Source: Phenylobacterium glaciei
GTDB lineage: Bacteria; Pseudomonadota; Alphaproteobacteria; Caulobacterales; Caulobacteraceae
Reading direction: 5' to 3'
NCBI RefSeq assembly: GCF_016772415.1
Contig: NZ_JAGSGD010000001.1
Coordinates: forward strand, 2,381,501 to 2,445,500
Length of the DNA stretch: 64,000 nt
The translations under genes were made by a program, and so were the position numbers. The notes beneath the pieces were generated by a model. That model was not told the DNA's origin and did no database searches. It saw only the letters and a program-made list of their open reading frames with translations. Shown here piece by piece: positions 62,928 through 64,000 of the stretch. Each line of letters starts with the position of its first letter. Positions within the stretch are counted from its first letter, which is position 1.

Positions 62928-63781
62928 GGCTTTTCGAGCCGGGCCACCAGGCTGGAGGTGTCCCAGCGCCGTCCGCCCATCTCCTGAACCTCGCCATAGA
63001 AGCCGTCGATCAGCGCCGTGGCGTCCAGCTTCGCGCCGTTGGAGCCGGCCTCATCCAGCACCAGGCCCAGATCCTTGCGCATCCAGTCGACGGCGAAGCC
63101 GAAGTCGAACTTGCCCTCCGCCATCGTCTTCCAGCGATTGTCCATCTGCCAGGACTGGGCCGCGCCCTTGGAGATGGCCTCATAGACCTCCAGGGGATCG
63201 AGGCCCGCGCGCTTGGCGAAGTGCATGCCCTCGGCCAGGCCCTGGACCAGGCCGGCGATGGCGATCTGGTTGACCATCTTGGTGAGCTGGCCCGCGCCGG
63301 GGCCACCCATCAGCCGCACCGCCTTGGCGAAGGCCATGATCACCGGCTCGGCCCGCCCATAGGCTGCGGGAACCCCGCCGCACATGACGGTGAGCTGACC
63401 GTTCTCGGCGCCCGCTTGGCCACCGGACACCGGGGCGTCGACGAAGGCGCGGCCGCCCCCCGCCGCCAGATCGGCCATCTCGCGGGCGACCTTGGCGGAG
63501 GTGGTGGTGTGGTCGACGATGATCCCGCCCGCCGTCATGGCCGGCAGGGCCTGGGACACGACGCCGCGGACGTCGTCATCATTGCCGACACAGAGGAAGA
63601 CGATCTCGGCGTCCTGAGCGGCCGCGGCGACGGTCGCCTCCGCGCGGCCGCCATGGGTCTGAACCCAGGCCTGCGCCTTCTCCGGACTACGGTTGAACAC
63701 CGCCACCTCGTGGCCAGCCTTGGCCAGGTGCCCCGCCATCGGGAAGCCCATGACGCCCAAGCCCACGAATGCGACCTTCAT
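62924..63781 (-). CDS. NAD(P)-dependent beta-hydroxyacid dehydrogenase (HIBADH/GlxR-like)
   Basis: A 285-residue 6-phosphogluconate dehydrogenase-superfamily protein with GLGVMGFPMA (about 7-16), the substrate loop DAPVSGGQAGAENGQLTVMCGG and the catalytic lysine region GAGQLTKMVNQI. It is a second paralogue besides mmsB in this window. Tartronate semialdehyde, 3-hydroxyisobutyrate or succinic semialdehyde reductase activity cannot be separated from sequence. ATG 63781 has AAGGA eight bases upstream. Confidence 0.9.
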   Translation of the reverse strand: MKVAFVGLGVMGFPMAGHLAKAGHEVAVFNRSPEKAQAWVQTHGGRAEATVAAAAQDAEIVFLCVGNDDDVRGVVSQALPAMTAGGIIVDHTTTSAKVAREMADLAAGGGRAFVDAPVSGGQAGAENGQLTVMCGGVPAAYGRAEPVIMAFAKAVRLMGGPGAGQLTKMVNQIAIAGLVQGLAEGMHFAKRAGLDPLEVYEAISKGAAQSWQMDNRWKTMAEGKFDFGFAVDWMRKDLGLVLDEAGSNGAKLDATALIDGFYGEVQEMGGRRWDTSSLVARLEKP

Positions 63782-63803
63782 GCCCAAATCCTTCTGAACA
63801 AAC

Positions 63804-63819
63804 TCAACACCATCTTAAC
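63804..63819 (+). promoter_or_regulatory. Possible CtrA binding site upstream of motB
   Basis: TCAA, a seven-base spacer and TTAAC match the CtrA consensus TTAA-N7-TTAAC with one mismatch, 50 bp upstream of motB. CtrA regulates flagellar genes in Caulobacterales. A further TTAACC half-site is at 63852-63857. Short AT-rich matches occur by chance, so this is a suggestion. Confidence 0.3.
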
Positions 63820-63868
63820 GAGCCCCGCCGCACCTTGCGCTGGAATCAGCGTTAACCGGATTGGAATC

Positions 63869-64000
63869 ATGGCTGTCGGCGAAGCCCCTATCCTGATCAA
63901 GAAAATCAAGAAGGGCGGCGGTCACGCGCACCATGGTGGCGCGTGGAAGGTGGCCTACGCGGACTTCGTGACCGCGATGATGGCCTTCTTCCTGCTGATG
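63869..64000 (+). CDS. motB: Flagellar motor protein MotB (5' end only)
   Basis: The 44 visible codons encode a basic N-terminus (PILIKKIKKGGGHAHHGGAW) followed by KVAYADFVTAMMAFFLLM, the start of the transmembrane helix of MotB. The aspartate in AYADFVTAMM is the proton-carrying residue of the flagellar stator. The peptidoglycan-binding OmpA-like domain lies outside the window. Confidence 0.93.
   Translation, partial: MAVGEAPILIKKIKKGGGHAHHGGAWKVAYADFVTAMMAFFLLM

Noticed and set aside
62924..63781. Second mmsB as a duplication of 55232-56119
   Set aside because: The two proteins share superfamily motifs but differ over most of their length, so they are old paralogues, not a recent duplication.

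Overview
This is a GC-rich, gene-dense stretch of an alphaproteobacterial chromosome that I would place in Caulobacterales (Caulobacter/Phenylobacterium-like). The indicators are a PopA-like receiver/GGDEF protein with an intact c-di-GMP inhibitory site, a MucR/Ros regulator, C4-pathway heme synthesis (hemA and an aspartate-type hemB), class II fructose bisphosphatase, a K+-independent H+-pyrophosphatase, a CBP3-type cytochrome bc1 chaperone, an NDUFS4-like complex I subunit, and palindromic intergenic repeats. I see no prophage, insertion sequence, integrase, CRISPR array or defence island; most genes are housekeeping and base composition looks uniform.

Layout. 1-13.3 kb: 3'-truncated SDR gene, popA-like gene, mfd and sdhE facing recG, then a four-gene minus-strand run kdsA-hldE-hldD-DUF3089 for LPS inner core synthesis. 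13.5-20.9 kb: cyclopropane fatty acid synthase, cysK-sseA-GNAT sulfur cluster, a cytochrome P450, an orphan solute-binding lipoprotein and metC. 20.9-24.1 kb: tRNA-Arg, tRNA-Pro, tRNA-Glu, NDUFS4-like protein, thioesterase, glutamine cyclotransferase, double cold-shock protein and two composite palindromic repeats. 24.2-29.7 kb: alaC-hom-glpX-recJ. 29.7-37 kb: PHA synthase with a basic N-terminal tail, histidine phosphatase, PAPS sulfotransferase, Tat-exported MsrB, argC and the rplM-rpsI operon with a recognisable promoter. 37-45.2 kb: PhoX-like protein, heme A synthase, small membrane proteins, tRNA-Pro, and the run CBP3 chaperone-yceD-plsX-fabH-ihfA-merR, with bamE divergent. 45.2-53 kb: hppA and the run glyA-nrdR-ribD(C-terminal domain only)-ribE-ribH-nusB-thiL-exported protein. 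53.1-64 kb: mucR, a structured-RNA candidate, hemA, a valine-catabolism operon with an exported methyltransferase inside it, hemB-NUDIX, two GNATs, a second hydroxyacid dehydrogenase and the 5' end of motB.

How the genes work together. The clearest groups are LPS core precursors (kdsA, hldE, hldD), the final riboflavin steps (ribD reductase domain, ribE, ribH), fatty acid/phospholipid initiation (plsX, fabH), valine breakdown (isobutyryl-CoA dehydrogenase, HIBYL-CoA hydrolase, 3-hydroxyisobutyrate dehydrogenase), sulfur amino acid metabolism (cysK, sseA, metC) and the respiratory chain (sdhE, NDUFS4-like, CBP3, ctaA). No complete unknown system stands out. The most interesting items are a branched RNA-like structure between mucR and hemA, two composite palindromic repeats with compensating stem changes, a DUF3089 protein lacking its nucleophile in the LPS operon, a RibD lacking its deaminase half, and the PopA-like protein.
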